A DNA stretch of 64,000 nt from Stercorarius parasiticus (GCA_013396915.1 VWZL01002491.1:332393-396392); one strand, 5' to 3'; counted from the stretch's first letter, positions 13,401-26,567 are shown. The notes: generated by a model not told the origin, from the sequence alone. Translations and numbers: made by a program.

Positions 13401-16400
13401 GACTCCCAACTGTAGCCAACCTCCATCCTACCCTCACCTGACTTTCTCCACGGTCATTTGCCAAGAGAATCAAGACGAACAGTTATGTCAGAGGAATTAA
13501 TAAATGCTGTCTCTGCTCCTCCCAGTAGAAGCCCCCGGCTTTCACAGCACCTGCTGCTGCCCTAAGGAGAACCTGGCACTTCCAGAGTGCTGAAACTAAG
13601 GCAATGCCTCAGACAGAAACAAAGACTGTAATCAGAACTGCCATTTTCTTAGACTGTCAGTGTTATATTGCATTGCTATTCTAAATGTTGGGTACATATT
13701 AACTAACACTCATTAACATACTTTTGAGTATGAGCTTCCAACCCACCCAAAAGTTTTGACAATTTTCTCCACAGATTTATTCAATGAGTAATGAGCCTTA
13801 ATGACAGCGCAACAGGAAGAAAAATGCTTTCACCAAACATCATTTGCATGCCAGGAGAAATATACTTTAGGAAATACCTCAACAGAATAAATAAGCAAGG
13901 CTGGAGTTCTGAACCTTGCTTTGTGGCCGGCATAGGAAACGACAGTTCTTTGTATGACCCTAGGGTTTTACTGAAATTATAAACATCCACTAAAGATTTT
14001 CATTTATTCCAACCCGTAAAGTTCCTCTCGCAGTTAGTGAGTGGAAAGCTTTACCTCATCTTAACTTACAGGAATGGGCCAGAGCCTGAGTGTCCTCAAC
14101 ACTTTGGGCTTCTACGCTGCAGCTTCCTTTGCCTGAGGATTTCTCAGTGATTTCTAACTTTGGCTTATGAGGTCTCACTAACCCATGCGAGGTATGTACC
14201 CACTTTACCTACAGCAGTAAAAGCTGGAGAACATTTTGGAGTATCTTAGAATTCTTCCATCTCTACTGAAAGAGACTTGAGGTAACTTCCTTGCTTCAGC
14301 GACTGAGTCATCCAGCCAGTGCTGATTTACTGGGAGGACTCTGCCAGCTCTAGTCAACTTTCAGAATGAACCAGTTTTCCCTGAAAACTTCTATAGAGTC
14401 TAGTGGAGCTGAGACCAACGGGTTTATTGATAATAAAATGCAACCTGACCAAAATGATACTAACATTTCTTGTTAGAGACTTTTTTTTTAAAGTGAATTA
14501 TCTTTCCACAGTAATTTTGCCCCATTGTTTTAGCAGAACACAGATCTCTCTTAATTTCCTGGTTTCAAAATAGCCATGGAAATCTTAGAATACATTGGTA
14601 CGTTATTTTCCATAAGAAAAACAGTGGGAATTAACAATGAAAAGAACACATTATGATTACCAAGCTGTGCTTATGGCCCCCATGAGTGAAATGCATTGTT
14701 ATCCCTCAATTTATTGTCTTACCTCTCTATCTCAACTATATCAATATGCAGTGACAGGCTGCGTTCTTTTTTGAGGTCTTTTCTGAATAGAGAATGTAGT
14801 TGATAGTTATTGAAAGGCTATGTACTGATGTTAAATTTATGTATTAATCTTTTAGTCTCTATGCTTAGAAAAGCCATATTTTTATTATAGGAACTATATT
14901 TATTTGTAACAAAAGTTTATATTTATTTGTAACTAAGTTACTCTCAGTTAATCTAGTAAGCGACTACATTTCACACCTAGTACCATGTGATATAGCATTT
15001 CACTAGCGAGAGAGTTACCAATTGACATTCTGATTAAAACTGATTTATTAAAACAAAGCTATGAGAAACACCTGCAGATGCATTTATTTTCAGTGGGGTT
15101 TCCAAAAAGAACTCCAAGCCAGGTTTCCTGTTCAGCGCTCATCCTGCTACCTAGAAGCTGCTTTTTCTGAACTGCAATACTGGTGTGAACCATCCTGCAG
15201 TTTTTTCCTGACTTTCACAAGTGGCTGAAGAGAACACAAGACATTGACGTTAAATCAAAACATCAGGTAGCCGCAAGGCACGTTGCATTTCATTGCTTTT
15301 TCTGTGTGTCCACGTATGCAGTTTCCTATCTCTTCATACTGTTAAATAAATTTGGTTTTACTTTACTGATCCATCTTGCCCACTAATAAGAGTAATTTCA
15401 GGTTAATCTGGAAAATACTGAACATAACTTACAGCGGATGATGTGTGTAGTAGTTGTACTGGATTGCTGCCAGAGGTATCCCCAAGAGCCTCCAGAACAT
15501 TCCCCTATTAAGCTGTATGAGTCTGATTAAAGGCTAGCAATGCTACCATCCAGCTTGTGAAAAGAAATTTATCTTGGCAGCAGCTAGCTGGATCCTGTTG
15601 GGAAAAGCACCTGAGACCCTATGTCTGTGGCATATACCAAGCATCATGTATCCCCAGATATTTTTCCTGTAAATTCTTCCTACTGCCATTTCAAATTCTG
15701 TAAGGCAGAGCGGTGCTGTGCAGTGAAGTGATGCTAATGGGCATTTGTTTCCCAGCAGGGTACAACTGTTGGATCTCCAAGGATTAGAAACAAGAAGTGG
15801 AGAATTTTGTTATTCCTTGACAATCCAACCTTAAAGGCTCTTGTCTATGAAAACACACATTTCATTGGTGACAAATTACTGGCAGTCCATCCCTGTTTGA
15901 ACATGGGCTGATCACTTAAGATCAGATCATCGCTCCTGTATAGCACAGTAGGTTATCTTCACCCCAGACTGCCTGGCAGAAGAGGACACGGTCCCTCCAG
16001 AGCCACTACTAACCTTTCAGGGTGGGAAAGATGAAGTACTAGGTGCAGTTTAAATTGTGCCTAACTTGCAGGCTAACAAGGGTGGCTATGGCGGCAGGGG
16101 AATGCTGAGCTAAGGATGAGCACAGTACAGGTTACTTTCATCGGGAGCAAGCAAACTGAGTCAGCTACAGGTTTCTGAAATGTCCATGAGGTGGATAAAC
16201 TTGGGCTGTCCTTTGCTCAGGGGGGATCATAACATTTCAATCTGTCATTGTGACAATGAATCTCGGACAGAAGTCACAAGTTCTGACTAGCAGGTGCCTT
16301 TTGTGACCACAAAGATGTCATTCCTGTAGTGGTGCAGCATCCTAGAGTCATTACAGATAAGGTTTGATTATTATTTAGGAGATCTATGCCAGACTTGAGG

Positions 16401-16760
16401 GTTAGGAAAGGCAAATGTCCTGAAATTATTATGCTGTATTTTGCATTTCTTGCAAAATTGTAAAGAAAATATAGTACACCATATGTCATCCAAAATACAC
16501 TTTTGGTGAACTTTTCTTCAGCAATGCCTTTTAAAGTTCTTTTGTAACCTCCTGGCCACATGCAGGATGCTTAGTGAATGATAAATTAAAACATTTATAC
16601 CTAGAATCGTAATAATAAAAAAGAGAACTAAATCAAGACACATTGTGAAAACCAACTGTCAGCAGAAGGGATTAAAGTGCAAACTTGGCAATATTCTTAA
16701 TGCAGAAAAAAATGCTAATGGCCCCAGAATAACAAATTACTTTCTATCATGACAACTTAC
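7422..16760. other. ATRNL1 intron, proximal part
   Basis: No exon or recognisable transposon. The 9604-9951 plus-strand frame (115 codons) lies in a slightly GC-richer patch at 9560-9960, but it has no flanking splice signals that I trust and no recognisable motif. A purine-rich tract is listed separately at 10970-11165. I searched the minus strand for the transmembrane and MASRPFA exon of ATRNL1 and did not see it. Confidence 0.55.
10970..11165 (+). repeat. Purine-rich low-complexity tract
   Basis: About 195 bp are dominated by A and G on the plus strand, with blocks such as ggaaggggaagaaaacc and a G7 run near 11147-11153. On the ATRNL1 sense strand it reads as polypyrimidine. It is simple-sequence DNA and explains the lysine/glycine-rich spurious frame at 11090-11305. 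Confidence 0.6.
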
Positions 16761-16893
16761 ACAGATCACAGCCTACTGAAAGTAGGGAGGACATGAACCA
16801 AACATCTGAAAGCATGACATAGCTTTTATTTTGATTGTCCTTGCTGTGGTCCAAGGACAGCTGCAAAACATGTACGCCATAGCCAAAAGCATT
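16761..16893 (-). other. Candidate unrecognised exon (pseudo-exon possible)
   Basis: On the minus strand a 133-bp segment is framed by the acceptor aatttgtttcag|AATGC and the strong donor ATCTGT|GTAAGTTG. One frame is open throughout. It begins NAFGYGVHVLQLSLDHSKD and ends LLSVGCDL (44 codons plus one base). I do not recognise the peptide, and it does not match the attractin tail as I know it. Large introns contain many such decoy exons, so this could be an alternative ATRNL1 exon, part of a non-coding transcript, or chance. Confidence 0.3.
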
Positions 16894-17084
16894 CTGAAAC
16901 AAATTATCCCTATGTAAGACTTGTAAGTCTACAGAAGTTTTAATTCTAGTGACTGTGTGTGGATATTGTGGATCAGATTGTAGCTGCTCCAGCAGCAGGA
17001 ACAAACCAGAAGAGAAGACTTCTCTGTCCCAAGGAAAAGGTACGTGATGGCAGCAAAAGGGACCTAGTTTTGCTGTATTCTAGA

Positions 17085-17105
17085 GTAGCAGCAGCAGCAC
17101 GTGTT
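17085..17105 (+). repeat. Short CAG/AGC microsatellite
   Basis: About five consecutive AGC units (tagcagcagcagcacgtg) lie beside a slightly GC-rich stretch at 17040-17260. They account for the alanine/threonine-rich spurious frames on both strands. Confidence 0.7.
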
Positions 17106-17389
17106 AAACTGACTAGCAGTTTTGTCAGTAGTTGCTGCCAAGGAGGTAGAAAGGGAGAGGGCAGGCTGGCAGGCTCCTGAAAGCACAAACCAGACCTTTT
17201 TAAAGGTGTTGCAAGATGCGTCTCTCGCTTTCCTCTCCTGAGGACCTCCGTCACCTACCCTGCCCATTCACCAATTTGAAAGCATAATCGGGCACGGTTT
17301 TGCACTTGAACCTTATGAATTAATTCAAATCTCAAATATCTATGAGATAATCCTCAGCTGCCTAAATCAGCACAACACTCGAGTAACAG

Positions 17390-17430
17390 CACAACTATGC
17401 TGATTTACACCAGCTGCAAATCTGACACTA
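17390..17430 (+). repeat. Possible ancient amniote interspersed-repeat relic
   Basis: The string ctgatttacaccagctg followed by aaatctgac resembles a motif I remember from old dispersed repeats common in turtle and crocodilian DNA (ctgatttacaccagctgaggatctgg). Only a core of about 35 bp is visible and no ends can be defined. Confidence 0.4.
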
Positions 17431-19411
17431 TATTATTAATTTCTAAAAGTTCTCCTCGAAAAATACTACAAACAAACTCAAACTCAAGCATTATCGCTTA
17501 GTGTTGCTTTCGAAGATGCTCCCCATCAAGACGGTTAGAACTTACAGTGGTCACAAACATATTACGAACCTCACTGAAAATGCACAAGAAATGAAATTTA
17601 CAGGATGTAATCTGACAAATAATTAGACACATGAGAATTAGTGCTTGGAGAAACTGTTACATTAAAGTAAACAGGATTATTCGCATGAATGAAATTATTC
17701 ATGCATGTTACTCCCGTTAGCTTAACATAACTGACGGAATATTTTTTTTTTTTTAAGTGGCATTTTTTAACAATGCAACAAAATCGGAAAAAGACAGCTC
17801 CTTTAAAATATTACACAATCTGCATAATTTTTACTAAACCAGAAAAGATCTAATGTATGAAGTATTTGCTGAACTTGGATTTGCTGAATCCCACTTACAT
17901 GGAAAGTAAGTGCTATTTTCTTTTAGAAAGTACCATATTCCACGTCTGCTTAGCCCCTTGAGCACTGCTAACTAAAAATGAGTAATATGGAAACACAGCC
18001 CAGCTCTGCTTGCACTTCTGTACCACGTGAGTTTCTTAGGGCACAGCAGGAATTTCTATTTATTTTACATTTATATTTACATTTTTTTTATTATTTTCTT
18101 CAGTAAGGTGGTACACAGTCACCACCAAAACAATCCTATAGTCTTCATCCTTATTGTATGAAAGTACAGAAAAACTTATTTGCTTCAGGAAGTGTTCTTA
18201 TTTTAAATTTTACATTGTAAGCATTTTACATTAAATTTTACATTGTGAAATTTAGCAGCAGCGACGACGCTTGACACATCTTTTCTTCAAAAGACATAGC
18301 ATTTTCAGAGCAGATTGACCAACTTTTTAAAAGTTTCCTTGAAAATTCACAGATTTGTGAACTTTTCATTGGAGTTTGCTTCAAATCCTTGCATTCCGTG
18401 AAACTTTGTACTCCATCTGATATATTTTTGATATCTAACCAAATTATTTCTCTTCCTCTAATTTTATGCATAGAATTTAATCCACTGACAAGAGTAAAAC
18501 TGAGGAATGTTTGTCCTGTACTTCAGTCAACAGAATGGTATAACACATTGACTTGTGTACTGTATGTAAACTCTAATTTATTTTAGCAGTGACTACTATT
18601 AGGCTAATGAGGCAGATCTTGCATTTCACCATTGCTTTCTGATTCCTCTTCCCTTTTCTCACCCCTTCCCAACGTTTTTCCCAGTCTTATGGTGCTCTTT
18701 CCACAGAAATAAATGCCCCGTATCAAATGCCACTGACTAATATAATAAGCAGAAGGAGCAGGGTCTTATTTACTTAAACAAGGGTTGAGATTCGAGATCA
18801 GTCATCAAGCAGATGTTATTTCTGAAGCTGAAAGTATTCATGATGATTGTTGCTATAGAAACCAAGCTTTGTAAAATATTCCAAACAAACACTTCTTTAT
18901 TAGCCTGTGCCGAAACTACAGCACTCTGCATTATGCTGCATCCCACGGTAAGTTATCAACCGCGCATATTTTCTTTCTGGTTATTTGCTTTCAATAGTAA
19001 CTACAAGACAGGATTTCTATAGGTCTTAAAAGATACTGTATCGCAATACCAGTCATCCATAAAATGACACACACTGTACTCATTCAGCACTGAACTCCCG
19101 TCTGTTTCATTTCCCCCCTCCTGTGGGCAGCCACTCAAATCAGTGTTTCCCTGTTCAGCAACAGTGAAAAACAGGAACCCACTGCTAATTCCTGTGGTTA
19201 GATCAGCAGCACAAAACCAGCAGTGGTTACTAAATGCCAGCCCCAGCCTCTTCAGCAATTAAACCATTCTTCACTCTTAGTAGACTTTGTGAAGCATATG
19301 CGTCACTTAGAAAGCATCTTTCAATGGCCTGTCATATCATAACCAGAAGTTTCAGACTTGTTGCTTTATTTGTTAATCATACTAGAAGCAGAGTGAAAAT
19401 TTGGATCCCGG

Positions 19412-19446
19412 TTGCAGTGAAGTCAGTGGGACTCCAGCAGTGCAGG
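19412..19446 (+). repeat. Possible ancient repeat core (gaagtcagtgggact)
   Basis: The sequence cagtgaagtcagtgggactccag resembles the ttgaagtcaatgggagt core of old amniote dispersed repeats. A minus-oriented counterpart (actcccactgacttcc) is at 38889-38905. The match is short and made from memory. Confidence 0.35.
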
Positions 19447-21089
19447 ATCCCTCACCATGAACGCACCCCCAGGGAAGGGGGCTTGGAGCAGGTCACGACC
19501 ATCACTGCCAGGGATGATTTAGAAACACAATAGCCTGTGCCAGGGGGAAGGGATCGGTAAAGTTCCATCAGCCCAGCCTGTGCCTGGAATATTAACCACC
19601 TCTCTCGCTACACTTAAATACCCATAAACAGATAACAGGGCAAACCTCTATTTGAAGTTAAGCAAGTGAAAGCTGGCTTCTTATTATTTCATGCGGAAAG
19701 GAAAACTGTATTTAAGGCTATGCAAGTAAATTACAATTTTTGTAACAGAACAAATTTGTCGTGTATATATGGAAATATTCCTTCTCTGAGGCTTTTCTGT
19801 CTCCATTCACAGAGAAATCCTTAAAAAAGGATAAAATGCTACTAATAGTTCAAAATATAAAGATGTTCAAGACAGGTACAGTAGCAACTTCTGATTATTA
19901 TAATTAGAATTCCACGGCTGTTTTCACTCCCAACTTACTGTCATGTGCTTATAACTCCTTTAACTTTCTATACTGTGTTTCTGTTCAAACGGGACAATTT
20001 TGCTCCAGTCTTTCAGAAACTTCTCAACTATCTTTGAGATATGGGACAATTAACATTATTTCCTAATACCAGTTCTATCCAAGGCTTACAATTTAATTTA
20101 AAACTTGGCTTTGACTCAGGTAACACTGAGGATTCCTGACTTTCATTACTGTAAAACAAAACTGTTTTAAAATACAGTGATACAATCAGAGCACGATTAG
20201 ATTTCCATAAGAATATACAGAAGCATGGAACTACATGTGCCACTGGTATCTATTGCCATAGTGAAAAAAGTGTTATGCAAAAGAACACAACTAAGGAGCC
20301 AGTTAAAAAGTTTTAGCTGTGGTGATTTGTGCTGTCTGCAACAGTATGCTGAAGATAGTAATAAAATTAAAAAAAAATAAATCTATAAAACATTCTAAGG
20401 GTGAGAAATGTGTGGCGAAGGATATTCTGGAAACAGATCACAGACAAAGCAAGAGTACTGCAGGCATGTTTTATGAAAACGGAGTTAGAAGTGATTGTGT
20501 GGGCCTGAATACAAAGAATGCAATTAAGGCATGGCACATGTCCTGATGGACCAACATCCAGAGAGGAAAGCGCTGTAAATGCTGCAGTTACAGGAAGGTT
20601 AAGGGATCAGAGAACATACAAGCTATCTTTTAAATGGCAGTTACCTACTCACTATACTCAGAACATCTTAACAGATTTTGTATGTCTGTGAAGCAGTTCA
20701 TGCTTTCTCCACGGAGGAAAGGTTATAGAGAGTTGTAGATAACTATAGATAGCTGAGCCTAACATGGCCAAAGCACGCTGGGTCCTCTGAACCGGTGCCC
20801 TCAAGGGATTAAAGCAGCTAGCAACAGATCCGACTGCCTCCCACTTCCCAGCTTAACCAAGCAGGTTGCCATTTACAGCTACATTGACTTAGGGCAACCT
20901 TCAGCACCTGCCTGGAGCAAGCCATGCCCATTCCCCTTTATGTGCAGCAACTTCGCTTTTCTAAGGGTTTTGTTCGGTTGGTTGGGTTTTATCTTTTCTT
21001 AGCTTTTTCTTGCTGCATTCCAGATCGAGAGGAGACACAATGTAAAAAAAATAACATACGTTATGCATTTATACACACATGCTGATACA

Positions 21090-21584
21090 CTACACACACA
21101 AGTATGTGTCATTATTTCTAATTGTGCTATCAGAAAGCTCTGGAATGTTATGTTGAAGCAAAAATTTAAGCATAATAAAAACTACATCCCTTGAAAGAGA
21201 AACCCTCGTGAAAACCTCTTCAGTCCCAGACAGAGCAGTTTCTCGTAATTCCCTAAACGTCCATTGAAATGAGTTGCACTAAGAGGTTCTAGAGCCATCA
21301 ATATCATTAAGGATTTCATAGATGTCTTTTAGCTCTCTTTGATCATAAATTGCCAGAATGGTTTCTGCTCTCTCCAGTTCCCGTGTCCCCGATTCTTCTG
21401 CTGTGACATTTCTGGATGACTTCCAGTTCTTATTGTTGTAAAGTCCTTGTTTTTGCAGAATCACCTAGTGTTGAAATTTGCAATTCCAAACACTGTCTTT
21501 TTTGGTCTGTTTATCAGCTAACACTCTTTGCTCAAGCAATCTTTGCCCTTCACATTCCAATTGGTTTCGTCCTTCTTCAAACTT
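21090..21584 (-). pseudogene. Coding-like block with two in-frame stops, unrecognised
   Basis: One minus-strand frame runs 165 codons from 21584 to 21090 with only two internal stops, both TAG (21465-21467 and 21279-21281), in DNA where a stop would be expected about every 15-20 codons. The predicted peptide is charged and helix-like at first (KFEEGRNQLECEGQRLLEQR), then contains ELERAETILAIYDQRELKD, and after the second stop RELRETALSGTEEVF. An AG (ttcatag) immediately precedes the first codon, though its pyrimidine tract is weak. A further coding-like stretch lies upstream at about 21825-21930 (MTKTRQTGGKLQLYEEAF). I do not recognise the family. It could be a decayed gene or retrocopy, or a purine-rich coincidence. 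Confidence 0.3.
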
Positions 21585-21770
21585 CTATGAATTTACCATA
21601 AGTAATATAACTTAAAATATAGATGAATATTTTTCTTCATTTAAGAAAAACTTTATCTTTGTGTAACCTTCAGTTATAGGAAGCATCTGAACACATACAT
21701 AATGAAAACCTTAATTTGAGGGATTAACATTTAATCCATTTGATTTTTATATTATTGAGTTTTATTTTTC

Positions 21771-21833
21771 TATTTTTTATATATATATAATATATATTTA
21801 CTTTTTTATATATTTTAAAAAAATTTTCATGTC
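21771..21833. repeat. AT-rich simple sequence
   Basis: A (TA)n tract at about 21778-21798 is followed by T- and A-rich runs. It separates the two coding-like stretches on the minus strand and could be later expansion or ordinary intron sequence. Confidence 0.7.
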
Positions 21834-21930
21834 CACATTGAAGGCCTCTTCATATAGTTGTAATTTGCCTCCAGTTTGTCTGGTTTTGGTCATTAGAGTT
21901 TCCTAATCTTCAGTGAACTGCTGAGCAAGC

Positions 21931-23559
21931 TGAAGATGTTAACTGGATATACCACTTTATTTTTTCTTGTAAGAGCTTCTTATTAATGGCTGCTCATGCA
22001 GATGATATAGATGTTAATCAATTTGCATCTGTCCTTCTAAAAGATTCAGTTAGGTCCCTAATTAACCATCTGTAAACAAACCATTGTTCAGTAACACGGT
22101 TCAGCCATTTATTGGGAGCTGGCAAAGGCGAGTAAGGGCCTTATGCTACCACTCTGCCCTGCTGTAAATATTTGAGTTCTCTCAATGTACAGAAAGTAAT
22201 TGGAAAAAGACAAGTGAGTCACAACCTAGGTTGTGGATCACTGGATTCTCTCTAATTGAGACATTGTTATCATGAGAAAACTTAAAAAATTGCAGCTGTC
22301 TGTTGCTCCCATGAAGTGTCTGGTGCTTTAGCAATACTAAGAGTCCTGTATTCCATAGCTATAAGAAATGAGGAGAATGAAAATCATATATTCCTATGAT
22401 GAAAGTAATAGAGAGAGAGAGTATTTAAAATTTCCTCAGATAATTTTTTTTTCCCCCAAAAAAGAAATGCACATTATTCTGAGCATTTGCAAAAACCCTG
22501 GTCTTCCAGACCACCAATGGTCACCCACTAGGAAGTTTCTTCATATTTTTGAGTTTTTAATACGTTTATCAGTTGTTTTCCTTAATATTGTTTTCAAAGC
22601 TGCTGCCTACTGAATTCTATACTGTAGCACTTCCTACACTCTGCAGTGACCACAGCAGTTTCTGAACGGCTTCAAGCAGGATAACTAACTCCCAAATAAA
22701 TCTTGTCTCTCGCCGCCTCCTGGGGAGCATGCTCGTTTGAGCACACCAATGTAACGACGATGTCTTTTTCTTTTTTATTATAACATGCATGGCATCATAT
22801 ACTTAAGGCACTACGTATTTATATATATTCCATTCCCAGTATGCTGTTATGGACCACATATGCTCACACAGACTTGACGCGCAGCCTCTAGCTCTTTTCC
22901 TTTGGGCTGCTCAGAGCCATGACAGAGAGACAGACACTAAGTTATTGTCCATACTTAAGAGCAATTTCTAGCACAAAAAGAAACCACCTTCTCTGTTCTT
23001 ATGAGCAGATAACTTACTGATGTGTGTCAGTCGGCATTATTCATTTTTACCGCACAGAAGCAGATCAAGGGTGCCACTCAATCGTACTCTGAGGCGCTTC
23101 CAGTAATGCCACATATCTGCTTCTCATCCTCCTCTATTCTGTTCAGTACCTTACTATAACTATTGAAAATTAGGGTATTAATTACATTCCTGTTAATCCA
23201 CAGCAAAGAAGATTTTTTTGGACCAGTGGAAGTGGCTGCTTTTACACAGCATGTCGTGTGAGCAGAGAACATGACAGAATCCACATAACTTGACATTATA
23301 CGATTTTAGAGGTGATATTCACATTTTGTTTTAGTGCTAATACCTTAGTGAGAATATTTTATGCTTTCCACCAATATTTCAGCAAGGGATCATTGTGATT
23401 TTTATGTCCAAAGCACTTTATTTAATCTTTAATTCTCCAATTGCTAGAACTGTTTTCTGGACAGCACTTGTATGTAATTAGATCCCTATTACATAGTCTT
23501 TAAGAGCTGAGCAGGATCATTAGGAGAATGAATGAAAATAAAGAAATAAAATGAACTTC
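21931..23559. other. Intron segment between two coding-like blocks
   Basis: On the minus strand short coding-like fragments appear at about 21935-22060 (AAINKKLLQEKIKWYIQL) and near 22290-22370 (MEYRTLSIAKAPDTSWEQQ), each ending quickly in a stop. Otherwise I see nothing definable in it. Confidence 0.35.
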
Positions 23560-23849
23560 TTAATCACCAAAGGTTTCAAAAATACAAAGGGGGAAAGCAG
23601 AGTCACAAATCAAAGATCTACCCTGAGGACTTTCATCTTCCTTTTTCTGCAGTTCTACTTTTCTCTGACTCAGTGATCTCCCCTCAAGATCCAGCACATC
23701 TATTCCATATTGATTGCAACAGATTGTATAACATGAGCCATCTTTTCTTCGCCATTTTCCAGACTCTTCTGAAAGTAAAGTCATCAAATCATCTGAAAAC
23801 TTGTTACCAGGGTTCTTAAACCAGGCCCCTACTACTGTCTTTCCCTTCC
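23560..23849 (-). pseudogene. Unrecognised 96-codon minus-strand open frame with splice-like site
   Basis: A frame is open from just after a TAA at about 23850 down to the stop at 23560-23562. It reads VVGAWFKNPGNKFSDDLM, then ESGKWRRKDGSCYTICCNQ, then SLSQRKVELQKKEDESPQ. Inside it a good acceptor (tgactttactttcag, ending at about 23766) precedes the charged part. A weaker donor (CAGG|GTAGAT) lies near 23624. A second frame is also partly coding-like, which argues for purine bias. The function is unknown, and it could be an exon, a relic or chance. Confidence 0.25.
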
Positions 23850-26567
23850 ATTACCGTGTACATGCAAATGATCAAATTAATGTTCTCCTGTATCCCACAC
23901 AGGCCATTATCATAACTGTTGTGTCACATAAAATCCATTGCACGCCTCTGTTCCCCCGTTCCATGCTTAAAAGAGAAAAAAACCACTCTTTTGGAGACCT
24001 AGTCTGACTTGAAAAAAATATCTAAATACATTTTATAGCAGTTGTTCCAAACTCAAAACAACAAAGCACTTTTCTGTTCTTAAGATCTGGAATTCATCTA
24101 AAAGCTCATGATATAGATGCTTATTTTTCATTTAACACCAGTGAGCAGTTTCGGGCCTGCTATCTCATGATCCTAGGAGCTGGAAATGAAAGGGTTGGAT
24201 AACCTAAATTGGGAGATTCACAGCTTTCCACTGAAATACACAGCACCTGCTTCAGGACTTCAAATTTAGACTAATAAAAATGAAGGAATTGGCTTTATAA
24301 TCTAAGAATAGGAGAACCAAACCCATACCACAGTTTTTAATTTCTATTTTTTTTATTCTGTGAAACATGTGGCATATGCATAATGTATGGCAATGTGACC
24401 TACAGAGCTTTTATTGATGGTTGTTTGGTGTGATCTATATAACTCATATATTGCTCATTTATGAGTAATGCAGTCCTCCCAAACTCTTGCTCACATACAT
24501 ATAAAAGATGAAAACATTCAATGAATACCACTTTAGGAAGGCCACATTATTCTTGAATGTCAGAGCTTACGCAAGTCACGCCAAAGAAGGCATAACACTA
24601 ACTGACATCACACGATTACGCACTCTAAATACATTATGCATTTTAGAAAAAGAAGTAATTTAGAGAAGAAATGTGAAATTTTTCCTCTCATCCTAGTTTT
24701 TGTATAGTTTGGATCTAAAACTAGTGCCTTAACTTTCATCAATTCAATTGCATCATGCTGAAAACCAGAAAATTGGGCTGTAAAATTTTCTGAATTTATA
24801 ATTTCATCTAGAAGGGACCCCTTTTACTATCTGATTTACATTTAATAAATGAGAGGGGGTTTTATAGCATATATTTCTAGTTTCTATTTTGTTAATGGTA
24901 CCAAGGTGCTAGAACTTTCAGTTTGCACAGGCATCTGCTGCCTTCACCATCAAAGTCTCTGCAATACGTAATGATTAGGAGCGGATTTTTACATGGTCAG
25001 TTTTTGGAATTTTGAAGAACTAAGTCTAAAAGATTATATGATTTTTTTTTTTTTTCTAAATAGCTGGTCACTACAATTTCTCTAGAAATCCCAAATATCC
25101 CTGATTTTAAGAAGCTGTATTACACGATCTCCAAAGGTCATATATGTTCTTATTTGATAGAATTTATTTGATGTACAGGAATATAACTATATAGTCAAGT
25201 ATTCACTGTGAAACATTCAGCAATAAATCAAAGTTCATTATTTTATTAAAGAAATTTTTTCAGTATATTAAATACCAAATACAAAATTTTAAATGTTGAT
25301 TCATAAAGTCTCTAAACTATCTACAGACCTTTCAGTTTCTTCATAGGATATGGTTTTTAAATCTTTAGGATATACGTTTTAAATTATTCAAAATCAATAC
25401 TAAAATCAAAGAGTTGGCAGCTAGCTCATTCTAAAAACTGCAGCCATGCAATTCATATTCTGCCATAGTGGTCAGGTCAGAGTAAGAAAACAAAATGAAC
25501 TGATGCAGCTAATTGCAACCTAATTCCAGCTTCCCAAATTGAAACAAATGATTGAACTGTATCTGTTACATTGAACTTAACATCACTCAACCAGTTGGTG
25601 TTGCACCAGCATGACAACCTGTAAGAAAACGGATACTGACTATGAATAAGACCATGGTGAAGTACTTTACAGGCTTGAGACCTGCCTATTATATTGTTTT
25701 GGGCAACTCTTAAGAAAGATTTGAAGGAATGAAAGCGCATAATGGTATTCTTTTAGATATGTCTGGTTTAATATTTCCAAATGCTGAAAGTCATTTCTCT
25801 CATTGCATCTAGATTTCCTGTCTCTACATTCAAGCTCATAATGAAACCTATTGCAATACAAATCAGACAGGTTTTCTGCCAATCAGTTAATTTATGAGTG
25901 TGAACAGATAAACATGAGTATGTAGTATGGCCAGTAAAATAAAAATTACAAAGTTTTTCCTATAAAAAAAAATTAGTTTTGCCTTGAGAATGGAGTAAGA
26001 GAGAAGACAAAGGCAAGGCCAAATAATTGCAGGAACATTTCTACCAAGAATGTAAGAAATAAGGATAAAAGTCCTGCTTTGTTTAAAAATAAGGAAATGT
26101 GTCTTTGTCTCGCACAGCCTATATGCATACCATACCACCACGACTGTCAAACATTAACTGTTGGTTAATATTTAATTCATTCCAAGTGGGATGGATCACC
26201 TGTAAGATACTAATTTATAGCATGTTAATCGAGGCACTTTCCTAGGGGACGCAAGACTGCTGCTACTGGGATGAGATCTGCCATGGTTCTCTGTTTCCAC
26301 AGACTTCATCAGAATTTAGAAATGTAATGCAAGCAAGAAAATTCCTTGCCTATGTTTCTGTGCTGCTTTCCCTCTGAGGGTCCATCAACTCACTGAGCTT
26401 CTCCACATGGGTCAGAAATCATTCTGATGACTTAAGCTGTCTCCATGCAGAGAAGAGGTCTTCACTTGGAGCTAAGTGTTTAGTTACTACCTATACCCTG
26501 CTGAAACTGGAGTCTCTTAGGAGGGACATCTCATCACCATCTAAACCCCACACAGGCATCTAGATTT
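23850..26567. other. ATRNL1 intron segment
   Basis: AT-rich, with a T run at about 25042-25057. Two overlapping minus-strand frames (25477-25740 and 25667-25882) show no recognisable motif and lack convincing splice pairs. No transposon ends are visible. Confidence 0.55.

Larger units (their letters stand above)
16894..21089. other. ATRNL1 intron segment
   Basis: No exon recognised. It contains a short ttttacattg repetition at 18206-18247, a possible ancient repeat core at 19412-19446 and a modestly GC-richer patch at 20740-20960. Frames in this stretch reach at most 99 codons (19234-19533) and show no domain. Confidence 0.55.

Noticed and set aside
25477..25882. Two overlapping minus-strand frames (71 and 87 codons) with charged residues
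   Set aside because: No convincing acceptor-donor pair and no recognisable similarity to attractin or another family.
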